Below are positions 1-8,802 of a stretch of DNA of 64,000 nucleotides, one piece after another. The notes beneath the pieces were generated by a model. The model made no database searches. It had not been told where the DNA came from and saw only the letters and a program-made list of their open reading frames with translations. A program made the position numbers and the translations under genes. The stretch comes from Citricoccus zhacaiensis (GTDB lineage: Bacteria; Actinomycetota; Actinomycetes; Actinomycetales; Micrococcaceae): NCBI RefSeq assembly GCF_014645315.1, contig NZ_BMLQ01000001.1:615665-679664 (forward strand). Reading direction: 5' to 3'. Position 1 is the first letter of the stretch, and each line of letters starts with the position of its first letter.

Positions 1-918
1 GGCACGGGCCTGGGCCAGGTTGTCCACGGCGGAGCGTTCGATCTGCTGTAGTTGCCCGGCCAGGGGTTCGGCGGGATGCTGCTCCTGGGCGGCGCGGGAC
101 AGCAGCACCACGGAGGCCAGGCCCTGCGCCAGGGTGTCATGCAGGTCTTGCGCCCACCGTTCCCGTTCCCGCAGGGCCCCGGCATGGCGTTCGGAACGGG
201 CCAGGTGGTCGCGGGTGGCCTGCAGCTCGGCCGCGATGCGCCGCTGAGTGCGGGCCTCGGCATAGAACAGCGAGTAGGCCGCGGACATGGCCACCGCCAC
301 CACGGCCCCGATGACGGGCCCCACCACCGCCCCGATGCCGAGCCTGCCCTCATGCCACCAGAACCCCAGGATCACCGTCACCGTCAGCAGGACCACCAAG
401 GCGATCGCCATCGGTACGGACCTGGGCCCCACCACGTGCAGGTGCAGGAAGAACAGCGGGAACGCGAGCCAGGCGAAGTCCACGTGCACCGCCATCAGGC
501 CCAGCCAGGTGAGGGTGACGGCGGTCAGCCAGGCCAGCTGGGCCCGCACGACGATCTGTCCCTCCGCCCGCAGTGCAGACTGTCCCCCGGCCTGCGCGCC
601 GGCGCGTCCCCCGGCCGGATCACTGCGGTCTCCCAGAGGGCTGCGGTCACTGCGCCGCTTCTCCACCACGGTCCCGGCGAGGTAGATGAGCGCGAACACC
701 GCGGCGAGGGAGACGATCTGCCACACCAGGTCGTGCTCACCCGCACGGACCGAGGGAATCAGTGAGCGGACCAGGCCGATGACCAGCAGTCCCGCCACGG
801 TGACGTGCAGGATGACTCGCATGGCTCCGAGCAGGGCCGGGATGCGGGTCTCCTCCGAGGAGCCCGACAGGGGCCGGACACGTGTCCTGGCCGGTGGTGT
901 CATGCGCTCGGAACCCAT
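1..918 (-). CDS. Sensor histidine kinase, NarL/DesK type (partial, C-terminus off the left edge)
   Basis: 306 codons are in the window. The N-terminal half has several hydrophobic stretches with an Arg/Gly-rich loop between them, so it is probably a membrane sensor. The last residues carry a HisKA_3 dimerisation helix with the motif ERWAQDLHDTLAQGL; the phospho-accepting His is near residue 260 (bases 139-141). The ATPase domain and the expected response regulator lie outside the window. Start ATG 918 was chosen because a TACCCT box ends 6 nt upstream, the leaderless arrangement common in actinobacteria; an in-frame ATG at 903 is possible. It is divergent from an ABC exporter, so it may sense a membrane-active compound and control that exporter (inference). 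Confidence 0.85.
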   Translation of the reverse strand, partial: MGSERMTPPARTRVRPLSGSSEETRIPALLGAMRVILHVTVAGLLVIGLVRSLIPSVRAGEHDLVWQIVSLAAVFALIYLAGTVVEKRRSDRSPLGDRSDPAGGRAGAQAGGQSALRAEGQIVVRAQLAWLTAVTLTWLGLMAVHVDFAWLAFPLFFLHLHVVGPRSVPMAIALVVLLTVTVILGFWWHEGRLGIGAVVGPVIGAVVAVAMSAAYSLFYAEARTQRRIAAELQATRDHLARSERHAGALRERERWAQDLHDTLAQGLASVVLLSRAAQEQHPAEPLAGQLQQIERSAVDNLAQARA

Positions 919-924
919 GGGTGC

Positions 925-930
925 AGGGTA
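925..930 (-). promoter_or_regulatory. -10 box of the sensor kinase
   Basis: TACCCT on the minus strand, 6 nt before ATG 918, with no Shine-Dalgarno between; predicts a leaderless mRNA. Confidence 0.45.
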
Positions 931-1084
931 GCCCGGTCCCGGCGGCGGCGGATGCCCCCGAATCAACCGAAGGGTTGACCCATCGGTGGCCGGGTGGTCG
1001 ATGTGCGCTGCGGCCCGGGACGGAAGGCTGGATATCAGCCACACCGGCCATCCATCCACCGTTCCACACCAAGGAGCCCCCGCC

Positions 1085-2251
1085 GTGTCCTCTCCAACGT
1101 TCCTGTCCCTGAGGGACGTCCGCTTCTCCGCCGGCCGCTTCACCCTGATGGGTGCCGTGGTGGGCCTGATCAGCCTGTTGCTGGTCTTCCTCACCGCGCT
1201 GACCAACGGGCTGGCCCACCAGAACATCTCCGCCGTCTCGGCGTGGGATGACGCCGCCACCGATTCCACCGAGGTCACGGTGGTCTTCGGTGCTGCCCAT
1301 GCCTCGGACAAGGACGATGTGGAGACGGACTTCACGGCCTCCTCCGTCACCACCGGTCAACTCGAGGGCTGGCGCCAGGACGCCCAGGTCGAGTGGGCCG
1401 AGCCGGTGGGCGTGGGCCAGGCCCGTGCCGATTCCGGCAGTGCCGTGACCGCCGTGACCCTGATGGGGCTGGAGCCCGGCTCCCGTCTGGTCCCGGGGTC
1501 CTCGGGCGCCGCAACCGGCACCGCCAGCCCGAACAGCACCGGCAACACCAGCGGTTCGCTGGAGGACGGCGCCCTCATCAGCAGGACCGCCGCCGAGCAG
1601 CTCGGCGTCTCCGCCGGGGACGAGGTGTCCATCAACGGACAGGCCGTGCTGATCGCCCAGACCATCGAGGACAGCTGGTACTCCCACACCCCGGTGCTCT
1701 ATCTGCCCCTGGAGACGTGGGCGGACCTGACGCATGCCCCCGAGGGGACCGCCTCGGTGCTGGTCGCCGGAACGGAGCCCGACGCCGGCCACCAGCCGGC
1801 CGCGGCCGCCGAGACCACCACCGTGGCCACGGACGTGGACGGCGCCCTGGGCGCCCTGCCGGCCTTCTCCTCGGAGAACGGTTCGCTCGTCATGATGCAG
1901 GCGTTCCTTTACGGCATCTCCGCCCTGGTGATCGCCGCCTTCATGGCCGTGTTCACCCTCCAGCGCACCCGGGACATCGCCGTGCTCAAGGCGTTGGGCG
2001 CCACCACCGGGTGGGTCGTCATGGACGCTCTTACCCAAGCCGGGATCGTGCTGCTGGCCGGGGCCGTTCTCGGCGGCGCCCTGGGCCTGGGCGGGATCTC
2101 GCTGGCCTCCGGCGCGGTCCCCGTCCAGGTGGATGCGGCCGCCGTCGCCATCCCGGTGCTGGTCACCGTGGCGCTCGGGATGGTGGCCTCCGTGGCAGCC
2201 GTCTGGCGCACGTGCCGGGTGGACCCACTCGTCGCCCTCGGCGGCAGCTGA
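1085..2251 (+). CDS. ABC transporter permease, FtsX/MacB-like
   Basis: 388 residues. Residues about 20-40 form the first membrane helix, followed by a large polar extracytoplasmic region of roughly 230 residues and three C-terminal helices with the FtsX-like stretch AVLKALGATTGWVVMDALTQ. This 1+3 helix plan is typical of MacB/DevC/LolC-type mechanotransmitting permeases, which move lipids, peptides or drugs or shed them from the membrane. Start is GTG 1085 with AAGGAG at 1071-1076; the open frame runs further upstream but without a site. The ATPase follows 46 nt downstream, and the divergent kinase suggests stimulus control. Confidence 0.85.
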   Translation: MSSPTFLSLRDVRFSAGRFTLMGAVVGLISLLLVFLTALTNGLAHQNISAVSAWDDAATDSTEVTVVFGAAHASDKDDVETDFTASSVTTGQLEGWRQDAQVEWAEPVGVGQARADSGSAVTAVTLMGLEPGSRLVPGSSGAATGTASPNSTGNTSGSLEDGALISRTAAEQLGVSAGDEVSINGQAVLIAQTIEDSWYSHTPVLYLPLETWADLTHAPEGTASVLVAGTEPDAGHQPAAAAETTTVATDVDGALGALPAFSSENGSLVMMQAFLYGISALVIAAFMAVFTLQRTRDIAVLKALGATTGWVVMDALTQAGIVLLAGAVLGGALGLGGISLASGAVPVQVDAAAVAIPVLVTVALGMVASVAAVWRTCRVDPLVALGGS

Positions 2252-2297
2252 GCACCGCCCGAGACCCCTACCCAAGCCCACTTCGAAGGAACCTCCC

Positions 2298-2978
2298 ATG
2301 CTGCACCTGTCCAACGTCACCCTGACCTACCCCGATGGCGAGAACGGCACCCTCAACGCGCTCGACTCCGTGGACCTCACCGTCCCGGCCGGCCAGATGC
2401 TCGCCCTCGTGGGCCCCTCCGGCTCCGGCAAGTCGTCCCTGCTGGCCGTGGCCGGAGCGCTGGTCTCCCCCACCTCCGGCACCGTCCACATCGGCTCGAC
2501 CGAGATCACCGGGGCCAGCCAGGCCGAGCGTGCCCGGATGCGGCTCAACGAGATCGGCCTGATCTTCCAGCAGCCCCAATTGATGCCCTCGCTGACGGCC
2601 GTCGAGCAACTGCAGCTGGTCGGGGTGTTGCGCGGTCACCGGCCCCGTGCGGTCCAGGACGCAGCGCTGGAGTCTCTGGCCGCCGTCGGGATGTCCGCGG
2701 CAGCCCGACGGCGGCCCCACCAGCTCTCCGGCGGCCAGCGGCAGCGGGTGAACATCGCCCGGGCGCTCATGGGCGAGCCCTCGGTGCTGTTGGTGGATGA
2801 GCCGACCTCGGCCCTGGACCAGCACCGTTCCGCTGAGGTCATGGAGCTGCTCGCCACCCTGACGAGGGACCGGGGCACCGCCACCGTGGTGGTCACCCAC
2901 GATCTGGAGTTCGTGGAGGTGGCGGACCGGGCGGTCACCCTGCGTGATGGGCGATTGACCGCGCACGCGACCGTCTAA
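2298..2978 (+). CDS. ABC transporter ATP-binding protein (LolD/MacB family)
   Basis: 226 residues with Walker [10 protein letters not shown]-loop in [10 protein letters not shown], signature LSGGQRQR, Walker [13 protein letters not shown] and switch His in VVVTHDLEF. All catalytic elements are intact. Start ATG 2298 has GAAGGA at 2285-2290. It pairs with the FtsX-type permease just upstream; together they would form a 2+2 exporter in the cytoplasmic membrane. No substrate can be read from the sequence. Confidence 0.9.
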   Translation: MLHLSNVTLTYPDGENGTLNALDSVDLTVPAGQMLALVGPSGSGKSSLLAVAGALVSPTSGTVHIGSTEITGASQAERARMRLNEIGLIFQQPQLMPSLTAVEQLQLVGVLRGHRPRAVQDAALESLAAVGMSAAARRRPHQLSGGQRQRVNIARALMGEPSVLLVDEPTSALDQHRSAEVMELLATLTRDRGTATVVVTHDLEFVEVADRAVTLRDGRLTAHATV

Positions 2979-2989
2979 AGTGGGGAACC

Positions 2990-4426
2990 ATGACCGATCT
3001 GACTTCTTCGCAGCAATTGTCCGAACAGCAGTTCCGCATCGAGCACGACACCATGGGTGAGGTCAAGGTCCCGGTTGACGCCCTGTACCGCGCCCAGACC
3101 CAGCGTGCCGTGGAGAACTTCCCGATCTCCGGCAAGACCCTGGAGCCGGCTCACGTCCACGCCTTGGCCCAGGTCAAGAAGGCCGCAGCCCAGGCCAATG
3201 CCGAGCTCGGCGTGATCGACGAGGAGCGCCGCGATGCGATCGTCGCCGCCGCGGACGAGGTCATCTCCGGCCAGCATGACGACCAGTACCCGATCGACGT
3301 GTTCCAGACCGGTTCCGGCACCTCCTCGAACATGAATACCAACGAGGTCCTCGCCAACCTGGCCACCCAGGCCCTGAAGGCCGCCGGCTCGGACGCCGAG
3401 GTCCACCCGAACGACCATGTCAACGCCTCGCAGTCCTCCAACGACGTCTTCCCGACCTCCGTGCACGTCGCCGTGACCGGCGCTCTGATCAACGATCTGA
3501 AGCCGGCTCTGGACCACCTCGCCGTGTCCCTGGAGAAGAAGGCCAAGGCCTTCGAGAACGTCGTCAAGTCCGGCCGCACCCACCTCATGGACGCCACCCC
3601 GGTGACCCTGGGCCAGGAGTTCGGCGGCTACGCCGCACAGGTCCGCTACGGCATCGAGCGCATCGACGCGTCCCTGCCGCGCGTGGCCGAGGTCCCCCTG
3701 GGCGGCACCGCCGTGGGCACGGGCATCAACACCCCGAAGGGCTTCTCCGCCCGCGTCATCGAGCTGCTCGCCGAGGAGACCGGGCTGCCGCTGACCGAAG
3801 CCCGCAACCACTTCGAGGCCCAGGCCAACCGCGACGGTCTCGTGGAGGCCTCCGGCCAGCTGCGCAACATCGCCTACTCGTTCATGAAGATCAACAACGA
3901 CCTGCGCTGGATGGGCTCCGGCCCGAACACCGGACTCGGCGAGATCGCCATCCCGGACCTGCAGCCGGGCTCCTCGATCATGCCGGGCAAGGTCAACCCC
4001 GTGATCTGCGAGGCCGCCATCATGGTCTCCGCCCAGGTGATCGGCAACGACACCACCATCTCGCTGTCCTCCACCAACGGCGCCTTCGAGCTGAACGTGG
4101 GCATCCCGGTGATGGCCGCGAACCTGCTCGAGTCCATCCGTCTGCTGGCCAACACCGCGCGCGTCATGGCGGACAAGATGATCGACGGCATCGAGGCCAA
4201 CGTGGAGCGCTGCTCGTTCCTCGCCGGTGCCTCCCCCTCGATCGTCACCCCGCTGAACAAGGTCATCGGCTACGAGGCGGCCGCCAAGATCGCCAAGCAC
4301 TCCGTGGTCCAGAAGATGACCGTCCGCGAGGCCGTCGTCGACCTCGGTTACGTGGAGCGCGGCGAGGTCACCGAGGAGCAGCTGGACGCGGCCCTGGACA
4401 CCATGTCCATGACCCACCCCGCCTGA
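2990..4426 (+). CDS. fumC: Class II fumarate hydratase
   Basis: 478 residues, the usual length for FumC. Converts fumarate and water to L-malate in the TCA cycle; cytosolic homotetramer. Visible signatures: the substrate-loop motif [11 protein letters not shown] (about residues 325-335), the [18 protein letters not shown] segment (about 194) and [14 protein letters not shown] near the N-terminus. It begins only 11 nt after the ABC ATPase stop; TAAAGT overlaps that stop and could be its own -10 box. A strong hairpin follows at 4521-4558. Functionally it follows SdhCDAB, encoded 40 kb away in this window. Confidence 0.97.
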   Translation: MTDLTSSQQLSEQQFRIEHDTMGEVKVPVDALYRAQTQRAVENFPISGKTLEPAHVHALAQVKKAAAQANAELGVIDEERRDAIVAAADEVISGQHDDQYPIDVFQTGSGTSSNMNTNEVLANLATQALKAAGSDAEVHPNDHVNASQSSNDVFPTSVHVAVTGALINDLKPALDHLAVSLEKKAKAFENVVKSGRTHLMDATPVTLGQEFGGYAAQVRYGIERIDASLPRVAEVPLGGTAVGTGINTPKGFSARVIELLAEETGLPLTEARNHFEAQANRDGLVEASGQLRNIAYSFMKINNDLRWMGSGPNTGLGEIAIPDLQPGSSIMPGKVNPVICEAAIMVSAQVIGNDTTISLSSTNGAFELNVGIPVMAANLLESIRLLANTARVMADKMIDGIEANVERCSFLAGASPSIVTPLNKVIGYEAAAKIAKHSVVQKMTVREAVVDLGYVERGEVTEEQLDAALDTMSMTHPA

Positions 4427-4520
4427 CCCTGGACCAGAAGGCTCCGGTCCCTGCACCCGGGGCACCCTGGCCTCCGCCGCCGGCGTCCTGACGCCGGACC
4501 GGCCTGGTGACGCAGCCCAT

Positions 4521-4558
4521 TGTGGGGGCAAGGACGACGAGTCGTCTTTGCCCCCACA
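4521..4558. terminator. Bidirectional hairpin between convergent fumC and the prepilin peptidase gene
   Basis: Arms 4521-4538 and 4541-4558 pair over 18 bp with one G-T wobble. It lies between two converging genes and probably ends both transcripts. Confidence 0.75.
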
Positions 4559-4590
4559 GTGCGTTGAGGACGGGTGTTGAGACCAAGCGG

Positions 4591-5097
4591 TCAGAAGAGC
4601 AGGGCAGCCGCCGTGCCCAGCAGCATCGCCGGCCCGAAGGGCAGGTGCGTGGAGCCCGTGGCCCGCCGGGTCAGCACCAGGGCCAGGGCCACCACTCCCC
4701 CGGCCACGAAGCCCAGGACGATGGCCCCGAAGAGATGGTCCCAGCCGAGCCACCCGGCATACAGACCCAGACCGCCGGCCAGCTTGACGTCCCCCAGGCC
4801 CATGCCGGTCCGGCTGATCAGGTGCAGGAGCAGGATCAGCCCGAGGTATGCCACGCCTCCGCCGAGCATGGACCAGAAACGCGACCAGCCGGCGTCGTTC
4901 ACGAGACAGGCCAACCCGAGCGTGACGGCGCCCCCGGCGGCCAAGGCCCCGGTCCACCGATTGGGCAGGCGATGTTCGCGCAGATCGGTGACGGTCAGGA
5001 TGACCGCGCACACGCTGAAGACGGCCAGGGACGCCAGGACGGCTGCCAGCAGCAGCCAGTTCCCGTCATGGGCCGCCTCGGCCAGGATCGTCGGCAT
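4591..5097 (-). CDS. A24-family prepilin peptidase (short form)
   Basis: 168 residues, nearly all hydrophobic with about six helices. Both aspartates of the aspartyl prepilin peptidase family are visible: VTDLREHRLPN near residues 56-66 and GMGLGDVKLAGGLG near 97-110. The N-terminal methyltransferase domain of full-length PilD is missing, as is common in actinobacterial TadV/CpaA-like enzymes. It would cleave leader peptides of type IV/Tad pilins in the membrane; no pilin genes are nearby. The start is ATG 5097, preceded by TAGTCT-GGGAGG, which can act both as -10 plus 6 nt spacer and as a very close ribosome site. Confidence 0.85.
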   Translation of the reverse strand: MPTILAEAAHDGNWLLLAAVLASLAVFSVCAVILTVTDLREHRLPNRWTGALAAGGAVTLGLACLVNDAGWSRFWSMLGGGVAYLGLILLLHLISRTGMGLGDVKLAGGLGLYAGWLGWDHLFGAIVLGFVAGGVVALALVLTRRATGSTHLPFGPAMLLGTAAALLF

Positions 5098-5103
5098 CCT
5101 CCC

Positions 5104-5109
5104 AGACTA
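5104..5109 (-). promoter_or_regulatory. -10 box of the prepilin peptidase gene
   Basis: TAGTCT on the minus strand, 6 nt before ATG 5097. Confidence 0.4.
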
Positions 5110-5143
5110 GAACGGCATACGCCCACCGTGGCGTTCGGCTCAC

Positions 5144-5149
5144 TAGGCT
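5144..5149 (+). promoter_or_regulatory. -10 box of the rhomboid gene
   Basis: TAGGCT, 6 nt before ATG 5156, no Shine-Dalgarno. With the opposite -10 at 5104-5109 it packs two divergent leaderless promoters into 58 bp, so their -35 regions must overlap. Confidence 0.5.
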
Positions 5150-5155
5150 GTGGAC

Positions 5156-5803
5156 ATGTCCGAACCCGTGAAGCGCCCCTCGTCACGCCGCCAGGTCATC
5201 GACCAGCTGCGGTCCTATCCCGTGTGGATCCAGCGTGCCCTGCCCGTGCTCGGGCTCGTGGTGGTCATGTGGGCACTGGAGATCGTCGACCTGTTCCTCG
5301 GCGGCTGGCTCAACCAGTTCGGAATCCAGCCCCTCGACCCTGCGGGACTGCCCGGCATCCTGTTCGCACCGCTGCTGCACTCTGGCTTCGGCCACCTGCT
5401 CTCCAACACGCTGCCGTTCCTGGTGATGGGGGCCATGATCGCCTGGCTGACCCGCAAGTGGTGGTTGCTTACGGCCGGCATCTGGCTCCTGGGTGGTTTC
5501 GGCACGTGGCTGATCGGCGGCCTGGGGACCAACCACATCGGCGCCTCCGTCATCGTCTACGGCTATGCGGCCTTCCTGGTGACCTACGGGGTCCTGTCCC
5601 GGCGGTTCACAGCGATTGCGGCCGCCGTCGTGGTGGTGCTGCTCTACGGAGGGATCGTCTGGGGCTTCCTGCCGATCAACCCGCGCGTCTCCTGGCAAGG
5701 ACATCTCGCCGGTGCTGCTGCCGGTGTGGTGGTGGCGTTCGCCGACACCCGGCAGGCGCGCCGTGACCTGCGCGAGCGCCGCGACGGGGAGCTGATGAGG
5801 TAG
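5156..5803 (+). CDS. Rhomboid-family intramembrane serine protease
   Basis: 215 residues with six predicted membrane helices, a normal size for bacterial GlpG-like proteins. Catalytic elements are in place: HSGFGHLLSN (oxyanion Asn84 in helix 2), the nucleophile in HIGASVIVYG (Ser131) and His183 in WQGHLAG. The residue after Ser is Val rather than the common Gly of GxSG. It would cut membrane-spanning substrates; none can be named. An ATG two codons upstream (5150) is in frame, but 5156 fits the leaderless -10. Confidence 0.88.
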   Translation: MSEPVKRPSSRRQVIDQLRSYPVWIQRALPVLGLVVVMWALEIVDLFLGGWLNQFGIQPLDPAGLPGILFAPLLHSGFGHLLSNTLPFLVMGAMIAWLTRKWWLLTAGIWLLGGFGTWLIGGLGTNHIGASVIVYGYAAFLVTYGVLSRRFTAIAAAVVVVLLYGGIVWGFLPINPRVSWQGHLAGAAAGVVVAFADTRQARRDLRERRDGELMR

Positions 5804-5903
5804 ACAGAGCGCTGGCGAGCGGGAACCCAAGGGGTCAAGGACCTGTCCGATAGTCCCGGTCAAGACTGGCCAGAAGTCGATGGTGTGACTTTAACGAAAG
5901 TGG

Positions 5904-5932
5904 TAGGCAACCAAGCCAAACCTCGGTATGCT
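5904..5932 (+). promoter_or_regulatory. Promoter of the putative small RNA
   Basis: TAGGCA (5904-5909), 17 bp spacer, TATGCT (5927-5932); four of six consensus bases in each. A short dyad ACTTT-AACG-AAAGT lies just upstream (about 5888-5901) and could bind a regulator. Confidence 0.5.
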
Positions 5933-5938
5933 GGAACC

Positions 5939-6134
5939 GCTTCCATCCGTGCGACACCGACTCATCACTCGTGAACCGTTGTGGAAGCGCTATAAACTCC
6001 ATGGCCTCCATCCCGTTTCAAGGGGCCATGGCTGCGGTGGATCATCCCCGGTCCCCTCATCCCCCCCTCCGCGGGGACCCGGACGGATTCACCCTCAGGG
6101 GCCGCTGCATCCGTGCAGCGGCCCCTGTTTCTTT
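5939..6134 (+). ncRNA. Structured small RNA, 6C-like
   Basis: No convincing reading frame lies between the rhomboid gene and phoH2 (371 bp). The predicted 5' end would begin with a strand that pairs with 5982-5988 (GCTTCCA/TGGAAGC). Then come two adjacent hairpins: CCATGGCC/GGCCATGG (5999-6006, 6024-6031) with a 17-nt loop containing CCC, and GGTCCCC/GGGGACC (6050-6056, 6073-6079) with a 16-nt loop containing seven Cs. A terminator hairpin with a T-rich tail follows. Two neighbouring hairpins with C-rich loops are the hallmark of actinobacterial 6C RNA, which pairs with G-rich ribosome sites; only one loop here has six or more Cs, so family membership is tentative. Confidence 0.5.
6096..6134 (+). 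terminator. Rho-independent terminator of the small RNA
   Basis: Perfect 14-bp stem (6096-6109 with 6114-6127), loop TCCG, then TTTCTTT on the plus strand. It may also stop transcripts of phoH2 from the other side. Confidence 0.85.
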
Positions 6135-6174
6135 AACTGCCTTCGACTGTCTTTGACTCAGACGTCTCTCAGGC

Positions 6175-7473
6175 TCAGATACTGGCGTCCTCCAGCAACT
6201 CCGTCACGAGCGCGGCGATCGGCGAGCGCTCCGAGCGGTTCAGCGTGACATGTCCGAACAGCGGCTGCCCCTTCAGGGTCTCGACCACGGCGGCGATCCC
6301 ATCATGACGGCCGACCCGGAGGTTGTCCCGCTGGGCGACGTCATGGGTGAGGATGATTTTGGAGTTCTGCCCCATACGGCTCATCACCGTGAGCAAAACG
6401 TTCTTCTCCAGGGACTGGGCCTCGTCGACGATCACCCAGGAATCGTGCAGGGAACGGCCGCGGATGTGGGTCAGCGGCAGGACCTCGAGCATGCCGCGGT
6501 CCACCACCTCGTCCAGGACCTCCGTGGAGACCAGCGCGCCGAGGGTGTCATACACGGCCTGGCCCCAGGGGTTCATCTTCTCGTTCTCGGAGCCGGGCAG
6601 GTAGCCGAGTTCCTGGCCGCCGACGGCATACAGTGGGCGGAACACCACGACCTTGCGGTGTTCCCGGCGTTCCATCACGGCCTCCAGCCCGGCGCACAGG
6701 GCCAGAGCCGATTTGCCGGTGCCGGCCCTTCCACCGAGGGAGACGATCCCGACGGAGGGGTCCAGCAACAGGTCGATGGCCAGCCGCTGCTCGGCCGAAC
6801 GTCCGTGCAGCCCGAACACGTCCCGATCCCCGCGTACCACCTGGGTCTTGCCGTGCCGGTCCACGCGCCCCAGCGCCGACCCCCGCGGGGAGGTGATTAC
6901 CAGGCCGGTGTTGACGGGCAAGCCCTCGGTCTCCGCCAGGGCCACCGACTCATGGTCATACAGGGCGCTGATCTCCTGCTCGGTCGCCATGACCTCCGCC
7001 GTGCCGGACCAGCCGGAGTCCTTCACGAGTTCATTGCGGTACTCATCGGCCTGCAGGCCCATGGCGGAGGCCTTCACGCGCATCGGCAGGTCCTTGGAGA
7101 CCACCGTGACGTCCCGGCCCTCGTCCGCAAAGTTCTTGGCGACGGCGAGGATCCGGGAATCGTTGTCCGCGCTCCGGAAACCGTGGGGCAGCACGTCCAC
7201 GGAGATGTGGTTGAGTTCCACCCGCAGGCAGCCGCCCTCCGTGCCGAGGGGGATCGGCGTGTTCAGGGAGCCATGCTCGATCCGCAGTTCGTCCAGCAGT
7301 CGCAGTGCTTTCCGGGCGTAGAACCCCAGGTCCGGATCGTCCCTCTTCTTCTCCAGCTCGGAGATGACCACGATCGGCAGGATGACCTCGTGTTCGGCGA
7401 AGCGCAGAACCGCCCGCGGATCGGACAACAGCACGGACGTGTCCAGCAGATAGGACTTCTCACCCACGCTCAT
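6175..7473 (-). CDS. phoH2: PhoH2: PIN-domain RNase fused to PhoH ATPase
   Basis: 432 residues. The N-terminal PIN domain (about 1-135) shows its acidic residues in [19 protein letters not shown] and [10 protein letters not shown]. The C-terminal PhoH P-loop ATPase (about 215-432) has Walker [10 protein letters not shown] (247-255) and Walker [10 protein letters not shown]. PhoH2 proteins unwind and cleave RNA and often belong to a toxin-antitoxin-like pair; no small partner gene is visible upstream here. ATG 7473 gives a normal-length protein; an in-frame GTG at 7536 with GGAG 6 nt upstream is an equally good start and adds 21 residues. Confidence 0.9.
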   Translation of the reverse strand: MSVGEKSYLLDTSVLLSDPRAVLRFAEHEVILPIVVISELEKKRDDPDLGFYARKALRLLDELRIEHGSLNTPIPLGTEGGCLRVELNHISVDVLPHGFRSADNDSRILAVAKNFADEGRDVTVVSKDLPMRVKASAMGLQADEYRNELVKDSGWSGTAEVMATEQEISALYDHESVALAETEGLPVNTGLVITSPRGSALGRVDRHGKTQVVRGDRDVFGLHGRSAEQRLAIDLLLDPSVGIVSLGGRAGTGKSALALCAGLEAVMERREHRKVVVFRPLYAVGGQELGYLPGSENEKMNPWGQAVYDTLGALVSTEVLDEVVDRGMLEVLPLTHIRGRSLHDSWVIVDEAQSLEKNVLLTVMSRMGQNSKIILTHDVAQRDNLRVGRHDGIAAVVETLKGQPLFGHVTLNRSERSPIAALVTELLEDASI

Positions 7474-7536
7474 CCGCTCGGCAGGCTGCGTGGTGGCCGG
7501 GGTGACGGTGGCCGGGGCGGCGATCAGATTCTCCAC

Positions 7537-7835
7537 GGTGGACTCCAGACCGGGGCACACGCCCCGATGATCGAGGGTGGGATGGGACGGTCCGGCCCGG
7601 GGCCGGAACGACCCCCGCTGCGTGCTGTCTGGAGTGACGGCATACGGCCTGGCCTTTCCGATCAATCCACGGGATGCGGATGTGGAACCAAGTGGCCCGT
7701 TCGCTCCCGCCGGTGACTGATACCACCACCGTAGGCCTCCGGCCGCGGAAATGTCGTCAGGATTCTCGGGTGGCGGATTAACTCTGGATGAATCGGGAGA
7801 GACCGTTGCAGAGACCGCCGGGCCGGCGTCGTGCG
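7537..7835. other. Intergenic gap between phoH2 and uppS
   Basis: About 300 bp without a supported gene. The long open frame across it is an extension of phoH2 into the uppS tail and has no site or domain. I found no clear promoter, terminator or conserved RNA. Confidence 0.5.
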
Positions 7836-8609
7836 TCAGGAACCGAAGCGCCGCTGGCGGGAGGCGAAGTCCCGCAGGGCGCGGACGAAGTCCACGCGGC
7901 GGAAGTCGGGCCAGAGCGCCTCGCAGAAGTAGAACTCGGAGTAGGCGGACTGCCACATCAGGAACCCGGACAGCCGTTGCTCCCCCGAGGTGCGGATCAC
8001 GAGGTCCGGATCCGGTTGGCCGCGGGTATAGAGGCGGCCGGAGATCTGTTCGTCGCTGAGTTCTCCGGCCACCTCGGAGGCGGAACGCCCCGCGGCGTCC
8101 GCCTCCAGCAGGAGCTCCTTGACGGCATCGACAATTTCCCGGCGCCCTCCATAACCCACGGCCACGTTCACGTGGACGCCCTCGGCATCGGCGGTCCGCG
8201 CCTGGAGATCGGCCAGGGTCTCGGCCAGTCCGGCCGGCAGCAGGTCCGGGGCTCCGACGGCCTGGACGCGGACCCGGTGCCCGTTGGCCAGCCCGTCCCC
8301 GAGTCGCTTCAGGGTGTTGCCGATGATCCCCACCAGCTGGGACAGCTCCTCCGGGGGGCGGCCCATGTTGTCTGTGGACAGCATGTACAGGGTGACGACC
8401 TTGATGCCGAACTCGTCACACCAGCCGAGGAACTCATGGATCTTCTCCGCGCCGGCCTGATGACCGTCCGCCGTCGTCGCCCCGGAGGCCTTGGCCCAGC
8501 GGCGATTGCCGTCCAGTACCACCCCGATGTGCCGGGGCAGCTTCTCGCGGTCGAGGCTGGAGGCCAGGCGGCGCTCATAGAAGCTGTAGAGGACGTTCGG
8601 GAGGTTCAT
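7836..8609 (-). CDS. uppS: Isoprenyl transferase (Z-polyprenyl diphosphate synthase, UppS family)
   Basis: 257 residues, the usual size. Condenses isopentenyl diphosphate onto an allylic diphosphate to build the lipid carrier for cell-wall synthesis. The catalytic Asp33 lies in [13 protein letters not shown]; the C-terminal substrate-binding signature [17 protein letters not shown] and [13 protein letters not shown] are intact. Start ATG 8609 has AGGGGA 6 nt upstream; a longer frame to 8825 has no site and overlaps the divergent trhA promoter. Actinobacteria often have two paralogues making different chain lengths, so the exact product is not certain. Confidence 0.93.
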   Translation of the reverse strand: MNLPNVLYSFYERRLASSLDREKLPRHIGVVLDGNRRWAKASGATTADGHQAGAEKIHEFLGWCDEFGIKVVTLYMLSTDNMGRPPEELSQLVGIIGNTLKRLGDGLANGHRVRVQAVGAPDLLPAGLAETLADLQARTADAEGVHVNVAVGYGGRREIVDAVKELLLEADAAGRSASEVAGELSDEQISGRLYTRGQPDPDLVIRTSGEQRLSGFLMWQSAYSEFYFCEALWPDFRRVDFVRALRDFASRQRRFGS

Positions 8610-8789
8610 GGTCGTCCCCTGTCTGGCCGATGGACGTGCCGCGGATCCGAGCGGCACCTGAAACGTCGTGGTGTGGGTGGTTCGTCCGTTCCTACGGTAG
8701 CGAACCGCCAGCCCTGCGGCGCACCACCGGCGCTGTCCTCCCGGCGCACCGTCCAGATCTACCCACGGGTAACCCCCAGTTTCCGGGAG

Positions 8790-8795
8790 TACTCT
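8790..8795 (+). promoter_or_regulatory. -10 box of trhA
   Basis: TACTCT, 7 nt before ATG 8803. The spacer GGGAGCC also contains GGGAG, so a short leader with a ribosome site cannot be excluded. Confidence 0.45.
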
Positions 8796-8802
8796 GGGAG
8801 CC

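Noticed and set aside
737-2320. 527-residue frame on the minus strand
   Set aside because: Gly/His/Arg-rich shadow of the ABC permease and kinase genes; no domain, and the overlapping genes are clear.
6250-7716. 488-residue frame on the plus strand opposite phoH2
   Set aside because: Mirror of a real gene; composition of a codon-bias artefact.
7474-7956. Long N-terminal extension of the phoH2 frame
   Set aside because: Runs through the uppS 3' end, has no ribosome site and resembles no domain.
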